Shown: piece after piece, positions 55,101 through 61,562 of the stretch
How positions within the stretch are numbered: position 1 is the first letter of the stretch
How the letters are laid out: each line of letters opens with the position of its first letter
NCBI RefSeq assembly: GCF_014279775.1
Contig: NZ_CP047961.1
Span: 868,001 to 932,000, forward strand
DNA length: 64,000 bases
Reading direction: 5' to 3'
DNA from: Synechococcus sp. PROS-9-1
Lineage (GTDB): Bacteria > Cyanobacteriota > Cyanobacteriia > PCC-6307 > Cyanobiaceae
Position numbers and translations under genes: made by a program
The notes under the pieces: generated by a model
Seen by the model: only the letters and a program-made list of their open reading frames with translations
Databases searched by the model: none
What the model was told of the DNA's origin: nothing

Positions 55101-55369
55101 AAGTGACTCTGAAATGTTCCATAGAGAAGTTCATTAACACCGTGGTGCTTGAGCTTGTCTCTGCATCGCTCACAGTCATCAGTTTTGCGGTATGACTTGC
55201 CTATGAAGTACACACCACAAGAACACTGAACTAGCTCCTCTTTGTGCTTCCCCTTCCTAGAGCTGGTCTCCGATGTAGTTGGCGAGGAGGGTACATTGCT
55301 GGAGGAGATGCTTTTGGACTTCTTCTGGGTAGTCATTCCTTTCTGCGAAGAACTTTTGGACATCGGCAA
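52106..55369 (-). CDS. T7-type single-subunit DNA-directed RNA polymerase
   Basis: 1087 residues. Motif A PTYYDSRLRIYY with catalytic Asp aligns with T7 residues around D537, followed by LNPQGSDYQKALLQFADG. DATNSGSQIIGG and PQDLYGIVAQEAQILL match the next T7 blocks. Motif B is DRKVTKKSSMCTAYG with the Arg, Lys and Tyr of the fingers, and motif C is WTHSHDAVIV with the second catalytic Asp. It is about 200 residues longer than T7 RNAP. The N-terminus has a CxC...CxxC cluster (CSCG near 50, CERC near 69) and a second pair CFYC follows DATNSGSQ; both may bind zinc. The first 37 codons overlap the preceding gene. It should transcribe element genes from its own promoters. Confidence 0.95.
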   Translation of the reverse strand: MPMSKSSSQKGMTTQKKSKSISSSNVPSSPTTSETSSRKGKHKEELVQCSCGVYFIGKSYRKTDDCERCRDKLKHHGVNELLYGTFQSHFNKLWPSFEEFYREVGPAPGPQYFLSGLIPGSAVSPGNARWLERENALPDLHFWTTTDYQELMKNAGITKLAKAAFHAYHHAPNSMVSLLTHMEQDHLELQRENLTDWQLELETMAHKVAVQKNRESDRKAVDDGRGSQSSIGREFRNKLVPLLAIRLEEHHKSALAGRSGRHHGFIAEFLSKLDYLTIAHITITTVFDCIGRGNRVKSTLSELFDQIGERLDHQAFLDYVKENDPQAFSKIDRYVLQNTVKGYEYKIGESKVMAEGLSYYFMGVKERAKLGDWCFGNFQSLTLWFETYKVLEKVGKTTHATYFLSLSHEGLKHRDLIQAAQDDRAYEAWPMVCPPLDWEFNDEGKPEKRGGYLTLHPGKYSTVIRQNKGSVPSETALGALHNMQNQPFRVNTFIYGTMKGLLSGSHEIGKFSTYERDSWDDLHRPLIDQKDLEDKWDENRHEKPAYKKAMKTLRAWHEAREVADKERVTPFRVMMMAARFLNVERFYLPTYYDSRLRIYYMVDTLNPQGSDYQKALLQFADGNPVTKENIIKVQKDLLITMANAAAVETPAGKSDKLSMEGRMSWALKRAVGFIEKDEEGNVIEIIESLEDEAEDPVSNRKFWSECDEPFQFLAALREYYEIFVWGTSNVARVPNGRDATNSGSQIIGGIIKDPKTCFYCNVTKTWVNPDGVELVADTPQDLYGIVAQEAQILLKSDPWLDNELAKARERAEQRIKQLQEAGVEDPALRVGGQEFNVPVEVVDRKVTKKSSMCTAYGASWRSKNEYISDELDKVFKHPDGQKASLCEKIIITNSAIQGQDHGFPRLAKVNKWFRNFAKACMKAGLMLVEWETPNGSKVVQEYREPYVDKVDTYAMGGAKYWQAVQNNDGLRADGVATLSFKSGYKNEIQESKTETALAANWTHSHDAVIVQNTVHDWEGNYFAVHDCFYGPAGTMDAMTAKARQALYDVITSKPLHKLVASSGLDMTPPREGKAKVEEVKDHPFTMS

Positions 55370-56264
55370 GGGTTTGAGGGACGGATAAGGTAAGAGTGCT
55401 ACTAACTCTCTTCACACGTTCAGCACGGGCAGCGGCATCATCGAACTTGAGCTTCTGTAGCTCTTTCTCGACTCGGGCTTTCTCTTCTGCTTCTTCAGCA
55501 GTGTTGAGCTTTTCCTTCTCAATCTCAGCCTCTAGTTCAGCCACTTTTGTGGACTGATCCTTCAATAGACGCTCAGCTCTTTCGAGGGATTCTCTTACAC
55601 GCTGATAGCCAGGGTTTGATGCATTGCCCCTAACTTCCTCCCATTCTTTGCTTGCTTCTTCTTTCTTTGCAGCAAACTTCGCGAGGACCTCCTCGGCCTT
55701 ACTGAGTTTTACCGTCGGCTGGGTTGCCAGTTCTTCTATCTCTTTGCAGGTGGGTGGCTCGTCTTGATCCTGAGCCTCGCATAGTACAAACTCGGCTAGA
55801 TCTTCAGGTAGCTTTGTTCGTGCTAACTGAATAACCTGATGTGGCATCCGCAGAGCAAACTCATCATCTAGCTGCATGCCCATCAGATAAGCCTCGTTTA
55901 CGGCCATCCTCATGATGTTTGAGTAGTTGCTCATCCCCTCAACTCTTTTGAGACCATTAGCCTCCATCGCAGGGTCCCACATATTCAACGAATGCCATAG
56001 TTTCAAGCACTTAGTGTCTGGGCCTATTTCAGCTCGGATCTTGCGAATCTCAGCACCCTTAGCAATCCACTCCTGTCGGCGGACCTCACGGACAACACGC
56101 TCAATAGTTCGATCAGCAACTGTCTCAATCCGTAGGTATTCAGTTGCAGCAGATAAAACAGCAGCCTGCTTACTCTCCTCCACTTCCGATACGTCAATGG
56201 CGGAGTTGTCAACCTGTACTGGCTTCAGCTCATCATCAAGGGAAACAATTGTGGAAAGAGTCAT
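55257..56264 (-). CDS. Coiled-coil element protein, unknown
   Basis: 335 residues. The N-terminal and middle parts are helical (ERVVREVRRQEWIAKGAEIR, YSNIMRMAVNEAYLMGMQLD), then about residues 205-290 form a Glu/Lys-rich coiled coil (KVAELEAEIEKEKLNTAEEA). The middle has a faint resemblance to DNA-binding partition-type helices, which is not secure. Its 3' end overlaps the polymerase start by 113 nt in another frame, so dosage of the two may be linked. Confidence 0.75.
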   Translation of the reverse strand: MTLSTIVSLDDELKPVQVDNSAIDVSEVEESKQAAVLSAATEYLRIETVADRTIERVVREVRRQEWIAKGAEIRKIRAEIGPDTKCLKLWHSLNMWDPAMEANGLKRVEGMSNYSNIMRMAVNEAYLMGMQLDDEFALRMPHQVIQLARTKLPEDLAEFVLCEAQDQDEPPTCKEIEELATQPTVKLSKAEEVLAKFAAKKEEASKEWEEVRGNASNPGYQRVRESLERAERLLKDQSTKVAELEAEIEKEKLNTAEEAEEKARVEKELQKLKFDDAAARAERVKRVSSTLTLSVPQTLADVQKFFAERNDYPEEVQKHLLQQCTLLANYIGDQL

Positions 56265-56503
56265 TTTGCGTATGTAGTAAAGGTTCCTGGTTCCCGTCTT
56301 TCGATCTCACACATAAGATCGTTGATGTCCTGGCCAATGTGCTGACGGGTGTAGCTCATGGCCCACTTCAGATGTTCAGGCTCTGGGTTGTAGTAGTCCC
56401 CATATCTGAACTCCAAGAGCGCCGTATGTTGGCTTGCTCTCGTGTCTTGTAGATCCTGCAAGTACTCCAGCAGGTGCTGTAGCTTCCACTTCTTGTAGTT
56501 CAT
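56261..56503 (-). CDS. Small element protein
   Basis: 80 residues from ATG 56503, reading MNYKKWKLQHLLEYLQDLQD and ending REPGTFTTYAK. The ATG lies four bases after the stop of the 191-residue gene, and its stop overlaps the next gene by 4 nt. The longer frame to 56578 is not used because it would overlap the neighbour. No family is recognised. Confidence 0.7.
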   Translation of the reverse strand: MNYKKWKLQHLLEYLQDLQDTRASQHTALLEFRYGDYYNPEPEHLKWAMSYTRQHIGQDINDLMCEIERREPGTFTTYAK

Positions 56504-56507
56504 AGCT

Positions 56508-57083
56508 TCAGGCGTTAATGAGGTCGTAGAAATAGTCTTCCCAGTCAGCCCAGATTGCTGTCCCTTCATGAACCCCATACCCGAGTTCTGTGACTAGGAA
56601 ATCGACAATTCGTCGGTCTCGATAAAGTTGCTCATAACCAGGCAACCCCTCCTCCTGTTCCAGTCGCTGTGTCACCTGTATGCAGGGTGAGAACTTGTTG
56701 TATTCCCTCAGTGCTCTAAGTAGGTCCATACGTACCTTCTTATCTTTTTTGGCCATTGGTGACTCCTGGAGCCATGCCTTATAGGCTTTCATGATCAACT
56801 TCTGATCACCATATTGAGTCTTCTGATAGCGATCAATTAGACGCCTCTTGGTCTCTTCAGGCGGTACGAAATTGGGGCTCCCTGGTGTTGCTTCCCACTC
56901 CTCCATCGTCATACAGAAGATCGGGGCAAGTCTTTGAATCATGCTCATCATCCCCAGTGGGAACATCTTCTTTCCGTCAGAATCAGCTGGTACTGCAAGA
57001 TGTTGTTGGAAGCGATTCCACTCTGCCTGAGTGATTCCCTCCATAGGGATAGTCACGCCATGAGCCTTGATTGAAAAAGTCAT
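56508..57083 (-). CDS. Element protein, unknown
   Basis: 191 residues. Segments include VTIPMEGITQAEWNRFQQHL and LIDRYQKTQYGDQKLIMKAY, ending with acidic/aromatic WADWEDYFYDLINA. It overlaps the integrase stop as ATGA, so they are translationally coupled. No family is recognised; it might be a recombination accessory protein by position only. Confidence 0.7.
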   Translation of the reverse strand: MTFSIKAHGVTIPMEGITQAEWNRFQQHLAVPADSDGKKMFPLGMMSMIQRLAPIFCMTMEEWEATPGSPNFVPPEETKRRLIDRYQKTQYGDQKLIMKAYKAWLQESPMAKKDKKVRMDLLRALREYNKFSPCIQVTQRLEQEEGLPGYEQLYRDRRIVDFLVTELGYGVHEGTAIWADWEDYFYDLINA

Positions 57084-57913
57084 AATGAGTCGATTGCGGA
57101 TTTACGGGCTTTGTCGGAGAGATGCGTATAACGCATAGACATCTCCAGGGTTTTGTGACCTAGGACCTTGGCAATGTTCTGCACAGGGACACCACGCTCA
57201 GCGAGCCAGGTTCCAGTGGTATGCCTCAGAGAGTGATAGACAAGCTTTTTGTCCATCTCTAGATAGTCACGGACTTTCTTGAATTGCCTCAGCAGCTGAT
57301 CGCCATTAGTGAAGTCAAAGATCTTGTAGTTAGGACCTTCGCCATCACACCTAGTAACCAGGATGTCTCTCAGGTTCGGGTGAATGTCAGTGCTGTAGTT
57401 CTCCCCGTTCTTTGTATCTCTGAACTCAATGGTGTCATTGATCAGATCTATATCCCTTACTTCCAGGCCCAGCAGGTTGGCTCTGCGGCAGCCTGTATAG
57501 AGGGAGAAGAGAATAGCGTCAGCTAGCTCGTTGTACTGAAAGATGTCCTTAGCGGCATGAACCATCTGATCGATGTCCTCCTGTGTGAAGAACCCCTTTC
57601 GTTGATTGTTCTCCTGTAGCTTCTTCAGCTTCGGGTGCTTATCAATAATCTCCAGATCCAGCATCTCTGTAAACACAGAGTTCATGAAGGAAAGGATCCT
57701 ATTGATCGTTGCAGGCTTGTACTTCTCAAGCAGGAGCTTTGTCCGTGCTGCTGCTAGGTCTCCTTTAGTGATCTTCTTGATCTGCTTGTTACCACCGAAG
57801 AGGCGAATCACATGATCTCGAAGTGAGTTAGCTGGGGCTATCCATACCCCTTTAGGTGTTCTCCAGGTGGGGCGTGTTTCAGCTGCCAGGTTGATTGCGT
57901 CGATCAGTTTCAT
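57080..57913 (-). CDS. Tyrosine recombinase/integrase
   Basis: 277 residues. The N-terminal SAM-like domain spans about 1-100 (KITKGDLAAARTKLL, NSVFTEMLDLEII). The catalytic domain has TGCRRANLLGL (first Arg), DTKNGENYSTDI (Lys), YHSLRHTTGTWLAERG (HxxR) and LGHKTLEMSMRYTHLS (His and nucleophile Tyr). All active residues are present. It is shorter than lambda integrase and lacks an arm-binding domain. It should integrate and excise the element; the attachment site is not visible. Confidence 0.94.
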   Translation of the reverse strand: MKLIDAINLAAETRPTWRTPKGVWIAPANSLRDHVIRLFGGNKQIKKITKGDLAAARTKLLLEKYKPATINRILSFMNSVFTEMLDLEIIDKHPKLKKLQENNQRKGFFTQEDIDQMVHAAKDIFQYNELADAILFSLYTGCRRANLLGLEVRDIDLINDTIEFRDTKNGENYSTDIHPNLRDILVTRCDGEGPNYKIFDFTNGDQLLRQFKKVRDYLEMDKKLVYHSLRHTTGTWLAERGVPVQNIAKVLGHKTLEMSMRYTHLSDKARKSAIDSL

Positions 57914-58073
57914 AGGAAGGAAGTTCGTAGCAGTTGCGGAGGTGATCTAGTTGTTCACAGATTTTGTTGAAGTGTTCCTGTAGCTGATCAAACTCAGGCC
58001 CGTCATCCATTGCCGTCATGGTGTGAACTATCCAGACGATGTATTCCTGGGCTGAGATGTTCTCGTACTTCAT
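57879..58073 (-). CDS. Small element protein
   Basis: 64 residues, MKYENISAQEYIVWIVHTMT at the start and acidic/helical thereafter (EFDQLQEHFNKICEQLDHLR). Overlaps the integrase start by 35 nt and the preceding stop by four. The overlapping layout suggests it is a real, co-translated gene; an excisionase-like role is possible by position only. Confidence 0.65.
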   Translation of the reverse strand: MKYENISAQEYIVWIVHTMTAMDDGPEFDQLQEHFNKICEQLDHLRNCYELPSYETDRRNQPGS

Positions 58074-58225
58074 CCTGTGATCTCCCGTGGATTGATGTAT
58101 TGAGAGCGAAGAGCTTCATTCCTTACCTTCCTCATATATTCCTTATGCTTGATCATTTGAAGCACGTTGATTGCTGCTTGGCGTGATTCGGTTGCTTCGG
58201 CTTTCATCATGTCTTGGGGGCTCAT
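58070..58225 (-). CDS. Small basic element protein
   Basis: 51 residues from ATG 58225, MSPQDMMKAEATESRQAAIN, then NVLQMIKHKEYMRKVRNEAL. The start overlaps the previous stop as ATGA. A longer frame to 58330 is rejected because it would run through the 59-residue gene. No family is recognised. Confidence 0.65.
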   Translation of the reverse strand: MSPQDMMKAEATESRQAAINVLQMIKHKEYMRKVRNEALRSQYINPREITG

Positions 58226-58401
58226 AAGTTTGCTGGGGTTAGTAGTAGTTGTCGCTGGATGTTTTCCATTAGGTGTTCCAGACCTTCTCTGTCGAGTTCG
58301 ATGACCACCTCTTGGCGAGTCACGTAGCACTCTTCAGTTGGTACAGAGATGTGATAGTGAGTCTTGTCACACTCACCGCATTTGAAATTGTTTAAGATCA
58401 T
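58222..58401 (-). CDS. Small element protein with a Cys pair
   Basis: 59 residues, MILNNFKCGECDKTHYHISV at the start with CGEC, a third Cys in EECYVTRQ, then a helical end LEHLMENIQRQLLL. The ATG overlaps the 166-residue gene stop (TAATG) and the TGA overlaps the next ATG (ATGA). This tight coupling supports the call although it is short. It may bind zinc. Confidence 0.65.
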   Translation of the reverse strand: MILNNFKCGECDKTHYHISVPTEECYVTRQEVVIELDREGLEHLMENIQRQLLLTPANL

Positions 58402-58901
58402 TAGTTTTTGAATCCTTGTGCTTCTTGTAGTAGGGCTCCCACCCTTTCTGAGCTTCCATCTGTCATGAACTTGAAGAGCTTCGTGGCGGCCTTTTTGCTT
58501 TGCAGCGTGGCCACTTGAAGTAGGCAGATCTGAATGTATGTCTGTGATAGTGACTCAGTCAGCTTGCCTAGATTGATAGCTAGCTCAATGTCTTGCTCAG
58601 ACAGGATGAGGATGTTCTGAGTGAGAACATTCATCCCAGCATCTAAAGCCCTAAAGTTCTTAAGTGGATTCTTAGTCTTCCCTAGTTCGCTGTAGATTGC
58701 TCCTGCAAGCATTGCCGAGCAGAGACTTACTTCCCAGTCGTCAAGGCTTCCGTACTTCTTACTTACTTCTGGATAGTCCTCACAAAAGGAAGTCACTACA
58801 TCCCTCAGCTTTACCGCATACTCATCCCTCTCCAGGGACTCGGTCACTCCTTCAACGTGATTGATCAGTTTTGTAAGTGCTTGAGGTGCTGTAGTTGTCA
58901 T
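58401..58901 (-). CDS. Element protein, unknown
   Basis: 166 residues, helical: TKLINHVEGVTESLERDEY, SLCSAMLAGAIYSELGKT and a Leu/Gln-rich C-terminal part. It is the first gene of the operon that runs through integrase and the polymerase, lying just after a strong terminator. No family is recognised. Confidence 0.75.
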   Translation of the reverse strand: MTTTAPQALTKLINHVEGVTESLERDEYAVKLRDVVTSFCEDYPEVSKKYGSLDDWEVSLCSAMLAGAIYSELGKTKNPLKNFRALDAGMNVLTQNILILSEQDIELAINLGKLTESLSQTYIQICLLQVATLQSKKAATKLFKFMTDGSSERVGALLQEAQGFKN

Positions 58902-58921
58902 AGGTTCAGATAGAAATGCAT

Positions 58922-58945
58922 AAAAAAGAGGCTTCCGAAGAAGCC
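58922..58945 (-). terminator. Rho-independent terminator after the tmRNA gene
   Basis: On the minus strand GGCTTC-TTCG-GAAGCC, a stable UUCG tetraloop stem, is followed by TCTTTTTT. It ends the tmRNA transcript and separates it from the operon that begins at 58901. Confidence 0.93.
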
Positions 58946-59136
58946 CCGATGTCAGTCACGGACCTCAGGCTGCGATAGCCAAGGTGCGCTCTGTACGTTT
59001 GATGTTGTTGGCGTTTAACCAGAAGAACCATCACCCAGTCGAAAGCCAGGACACCCCCGTAAATGGAGGTGAGCGGAATCGAACCGCTGTCCTGGATGAA
59101 GGTGTATGCGTACAAGGCCCACATACGGGCTCTCAA
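58946..59136 (-). ncRNA. ssrA: Permuted (two-piece) transfer-messenger RNA
   Basis: Minus-strand order is acceptor piece then coding piece, as in permuted tmRNAs. The acceptor piece ends with T-arm AGCGG-TTCGATT-CCGCT and CACCTCC plus A73 (59064-59088). After only five bases (TTTAC) the coding piece starts GGGGGTG at 59058, followed by TCCTGGCTTTCGAC, the usual tmRNA 5' sequence. The two ends form a 7-bp acceptor stem with a G3-U70 pair (alanine identity). CTGGGTGATGG (59028-59038) pairs with CCTTCATCCAGG (59091-59102) as helix 2. The tag frame from GCC 59012 to TGA 58965 reads ANNIKRTERTLAIAA. A terminator follows. tmRNA rescues stalled ribosomes; this copy is element-borne. Confidence 0.92.
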
Positions 59137-59289
59137 TCAATCAGGCCACTTCAGGCCGTTCTTGATGAACCACTCCTTAGAGCGGTAGATCATTGAACCC
59201 TTGAAGATCGGCTTCTGTTCAGGAGGCTCGAATGCCTCCTTTAACGCATCCCAGGTTTCATCTTCCCAGGATTTCTTTTCCTCTTCCAC
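59137..59289 (-). CDS. 50-residue acidic element protein
   Basis: From GTG 59289 it reads MEEEKKSWEDETWDALKEAF and ends WFIKNGLKWPD. It overlaps the HNH gene 3' end by 32 nt and ends just before the tmRNA acceptor piece. Codon content and the charged composition fit a small phage protein. The GTG start lacks a strong ribosome site, so confidence is moderate. Confidence 0.5.
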   Translation of the reverse strand: MEEEKKSWEDETWDALKEAFEPPEQKPIFKGSMIYRSKEWFIKNGLKWPD

Positions 59290-59608
59290 GTTTCCAGTCC
59301 TCCCAGAATTGTTGATGAATAGGCTCGTCTCGCATGAACTCAGACCAATCTCTTCCGAATGGCTCGCAGTACTTATGCCACCAGTCGTGGCAGAACTTGC
59401 AAAGCGTTATCAGATTCGATGGATCTGTCGGATGTCCTCCATCCCTCAATGCGGTCACATGATGTAGCTGAAGGTTTGCCAGGCCAAGCGCCTGATGTTC
59501 CTCCAACGTCATCCCACACCGACTACATACCGGTGCAGGAACGACCTTCTTATTTCGACGCGCAAGCTCGTATTGCTTACGCGCAACCTTTACCTCATCC
59601 CTCATCAC
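59258..59608 (-). CDS. HNH endonuclease
   Basis: 116 residues. The HNH core is CSRCGMTLEEHQALG, then LQLHHVTALRDGG, and NLITLCKFCHDWWHK, with two CxxC pairs for zinc and the catalytic His residues. HNH enzymes in phages serve DNA packaging or as homing nucleases. It lies close upstream of the tmRNA gene on the same strand. Overlaps the previous gene by 14 nt. Confidence 0.9.
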   Translation of the reverse strand: MMRDEVKVARKQYELARRNKKVVPAPVCSRCGMTLEEHQALGLANLQLHHVTALRDGGHPTDPSNLITLCKFCHDWWHKYCEPFGRDWSEFMRDEPIHQQFWEDWKRGRGKEILGR

Positions 59609-59792
59609 CTAACTCCGGATGGCAGTACATGAACCACTCATCCCTGAATGCTTTGACCCAGTGACCCAGGTCATACCACCTGACTCGTCTCGGCATTCCG
59701 TTGATGATGCGACAGTCCCATTTCCCTGAATACTTTAGATACTCAGGATTCCTGTAAAGCAGACGCCAGAAAGATCTGAATAAGAACCTCAT
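59595..59792 (-). CDS. Small basic/aromatic element protein
   Basis: 65 residues rich in Arg, Trp, Tyr and Phe: MRFLFRSFWRLLYRNPEYLK, then VRWYDLGHWVKAF. The start overlaps the 147-residue gene stop (ATGA). No family is recognised. Confidence 0.6.
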   Translation of the reverse strand: MRFLFRSFWRLLYRNPEYLKYSGKWDCRIINGMPRRVRWYDLGHWVKAFRDEWFMYCHPELGDEG

Positions 59793-60232
59793 GCTGCTGC
59801 CTCCTGCTTCTTAAGTACTCGCTTGTCGATCATGTTCATACAGCGATCAACGTCATATGCCCAGCAGAAGCTGCCTCTATGCCAGACCTTGTTACGCCTG
59901 TCATACCGCATTCCATGCTCCAGCACATAAGTTGCTGCTCGCAAGGTCCACTGCCAAGTCTTAGGCGGTAGCTCCTGCGTCCTGATCTTCAAGACCTCAT
60001 TCATTGCCTCGATCAGATCTCCAGACATCTCACCTGATTTCCACTTGTAGCCGACCTTGATCCGCTTCTCATGACCATCAGACCAGATCTCACGAAGATG
60101 CTCGCAGACGTTGATCGGCTTGTAATCCGACCCCGCCTCTCCAGGCAATGCTCGCTGATGCTCTCTAACTAGGACCACTTGCCAGCCCTTGTTCTGAATG
60201 ATGACGCTCATGTCTGCTGTTGCTGTAGTCAT
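59789..60232 (-). CDS. Element protein, unknown
   Basis: 147 residues, MTTATADMSVIIQNKGWQVV at the start; GYKWKSGEMSGDLIEAMNEV and YDVDRCMNMIDKRVLKKQEA later. The leader carries a hairpin and an AAACATCTGGAGATTCAA ribosome-site region shared with the next gene upstream. No family is recognised. Confidence 0.75.
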   Translation of the reverse strand: MTTATADMSVIIQNKGWQVVLVREHQRALPGEAGSDYKPINVCEHLREIWSDGHEKRIKVGYKWKSGEMSGDLIEAMNEVLKIRTQELPPKTWQWTLRAATYVLEHGMRYDRRNKVWHRGSFCWAYDVDRCMNMIDKRVLKKQEAAA

Positions 60233-60270
60233 TTGAATCTCCAGATGTTTATGGCCCTCTAGTTAGGGCC
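60233..60270 (-). promoter_or_regulatory. Hairpin leader (GGCCC/GGGCC) with conserved ribosome site
   Basis: GGCCC-TAACTAGA-GGGCC stands about 20 nt before the ATG at 60232, followed by ATAAACATCTGGAGATTCAA. The same arrangement precedes the gene at 60480. Confidence 0.7.
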
Positions 60271-60306
60271 TGGTTAGGAGGAGGTTAGTTCCCTCCCCCA
60301 AAGCAA

Positions 60307-60480
60307 TCAGTAAAGGATTGACTGCATGTATTCGTAATCGTCTGTATTCGGCTCGTAGTCCAAAGGACGCATGCCGGATGCCATAGGCCCATAAAGGAAG
60401 ATCCCTTCAGGCTGTAGCTCCTCTGCCAAGTCGCATGCATCGATGTCGATGTACAGGCTCGACTCTTGTTCGTAAGACAT
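60307..60480 (-). CDS. Small acidic element protein
   Basis: 57 residues from ATG 60480: MSYEQESSLYIDIDACDLAE, then FLYGPMASGMRPLDYEPN. The start is chosen for the conserved leader and CTGGAGAATCAA ribosome region; a longer frame to 60663 crosses the upstream gene. No family is recognised. Confidence 0.7.
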   Translation of the reverse strand: MSYEQESSLYIDIDACDLAEELQPEGIFLYGPMASGMRPLDYEPNTDDYEYMQSILY

Positions 60481-60541
60481 TTGATTCTCCAGATGTTTAG
60501 TGGCCCTCTTCGGGCCGGGTTGGTACCCGGTGATTAACCGG
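60481..60541 (-). promoter_or_regulatory. Hairpin leader (GGCCC/GGGCC) with a second stem
   Basis: GGCCC-GAAGA-GGGCC at 60502-60516 lies 21 nt before ATG 60480, with ACTAAACATCTGGAGAATCAA between. A further stem CCGGGT-ACCA-ACCCGG follows upstream. Confidence 0.7.
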
Positions 60542-60605
60542 ATACCCCTCTCACTACTTACGGCAGAAACAGGCCAAAAACGGCGTATGCCAGTTGCAAG
60601 AACTG

Positions 60606-61562
60606 TCACACCGTCGTCCAGATCCCTTCCGCATGCAGCCAATCCACAGGCTTCAGATCCCATGACTTGATCGTTATCGGACCCGCCATGATTGCCCTCG
60701 CCCTTCTCCTTGCTCGATGCAAGTTCTCTCTGCCTGACCTCCCCAGCTGACCCATGCCTGCTGCATTCAGTTCCAACGCTTCCGTTTCCTTAGGCGTCAG
60801 ACCACCTGCAATCAGATATGCAAGAAGCTCCGAATACGCAACCAGTTCGACCCGCTTCGTATCAGGAACCATCTCTTCAGGATTCATGCCGTCTAACTGA
60901 TCCTCTGTAAACAGATCCGCTAGATGACAAATCCTGCCCCTGTATGACTGACGCTCAGACCACAGCTCTTCTTTATTAATCAGAAGATTCTTAGGAACCG
61001 GCATACCCAGCACCACAGTCTTTGCCTTCAGCCCTCCTCGACTTACTTCACCCAGCGCCTGTCTCCTTGCAGACTGACCGACTCGCCACTCCTCAGGCGT
61101 GAAGCCAAGGATGTAGCCAGATCGTTTTGCAACCTGCTTGAAGCTGTCCGGAACTGTCTGAAGTCGGATCGATCCAGGCTGAATTGTTGCCAGCAACCCG
61201 CCATCTTTTTGACGACGCTTGCCTACAACGACTGCCTTCTCTGCCCTCAGCTTTCTTGCCTTCAGACATGCATCCATCGCCTTCCTGTTTTTGAAGGTAT
61301 GAATGCTCCTCTCTGACTTCGCATGATCTTTCCCGCCATTGCTCCACAGCCCTTTGCTGTTTTGCTTTGATCGGATCATCGATCCACTTGCTCGCCAAGG
61401 CAGGCTGTCCCAGCCATCACTAAGGATCGGATGATGCAGCTGTCCAATCACGGACACACCCTCGATCTCTGTAGGAATGCCGATCTGCTTTCTATGGACT
61501 TCCATCCATGCAGACGCTTCAAGCTGTCGCTGTTTCTTGATTGCTTTGCCTTTCTCGAACAT
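60606..61562 (-). CDS. Element protein with a sigma-region-4-like C-terminal helix pattern
   Basis: 318 residues from ATG 61562, chosen for CTACGGAGAATCCG upstream. The N-terminal 120 residues are basic (MFEKGKAIKKQRQLEASAW, KNRKAMDACLKARKLRAEKA). Near residues 270-305, GLTPKETEALELNAAGMGQL followed by GRSGRENLHRARRRAR resembles the last helix-turn-helix of sigma factors, with a shortened turn. DNA binding is plausible. An activity with the element polymerase is inference. It is the largest gene upstream of the polymerase operon. Confidence 0.7.
   Translation of the reverse strand: MFEKGKAIKKQRQLEASAWMEVHRKQIGIPTEIEGVSVIGQLHHPILSDGWDSLPWRASGSMIRSKQNSKGLWSNGGKDHAKSERSIHTFKNRKAMDACLKARKLRAEKAVVVGKRRQKDGGLLATIQPGSIRLQTVPDSFKQVAKRSGYILGFTPEEWRVGQSARRQALGEVSRGGLKAKTVVLGMPVPKNLLINKEELWSERQSYRGRICHLADLFTEDQLDGMNPEEMVPDTKRVELVAYSELLAYLIAGGLTPKETEALELNAAGMGQLGRSGRENLHRARRRARAIMAGPITIKSWDLKPVDWLHAEGIWTTV

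Noticed and set aside
58906-59136. 76-codon minus-strand protein over the tmRNA gene
   Set aside because: The frame is the shadow of the tmRNA: acceptor stem, T-arm, tag and terminator explain the same sequence better.
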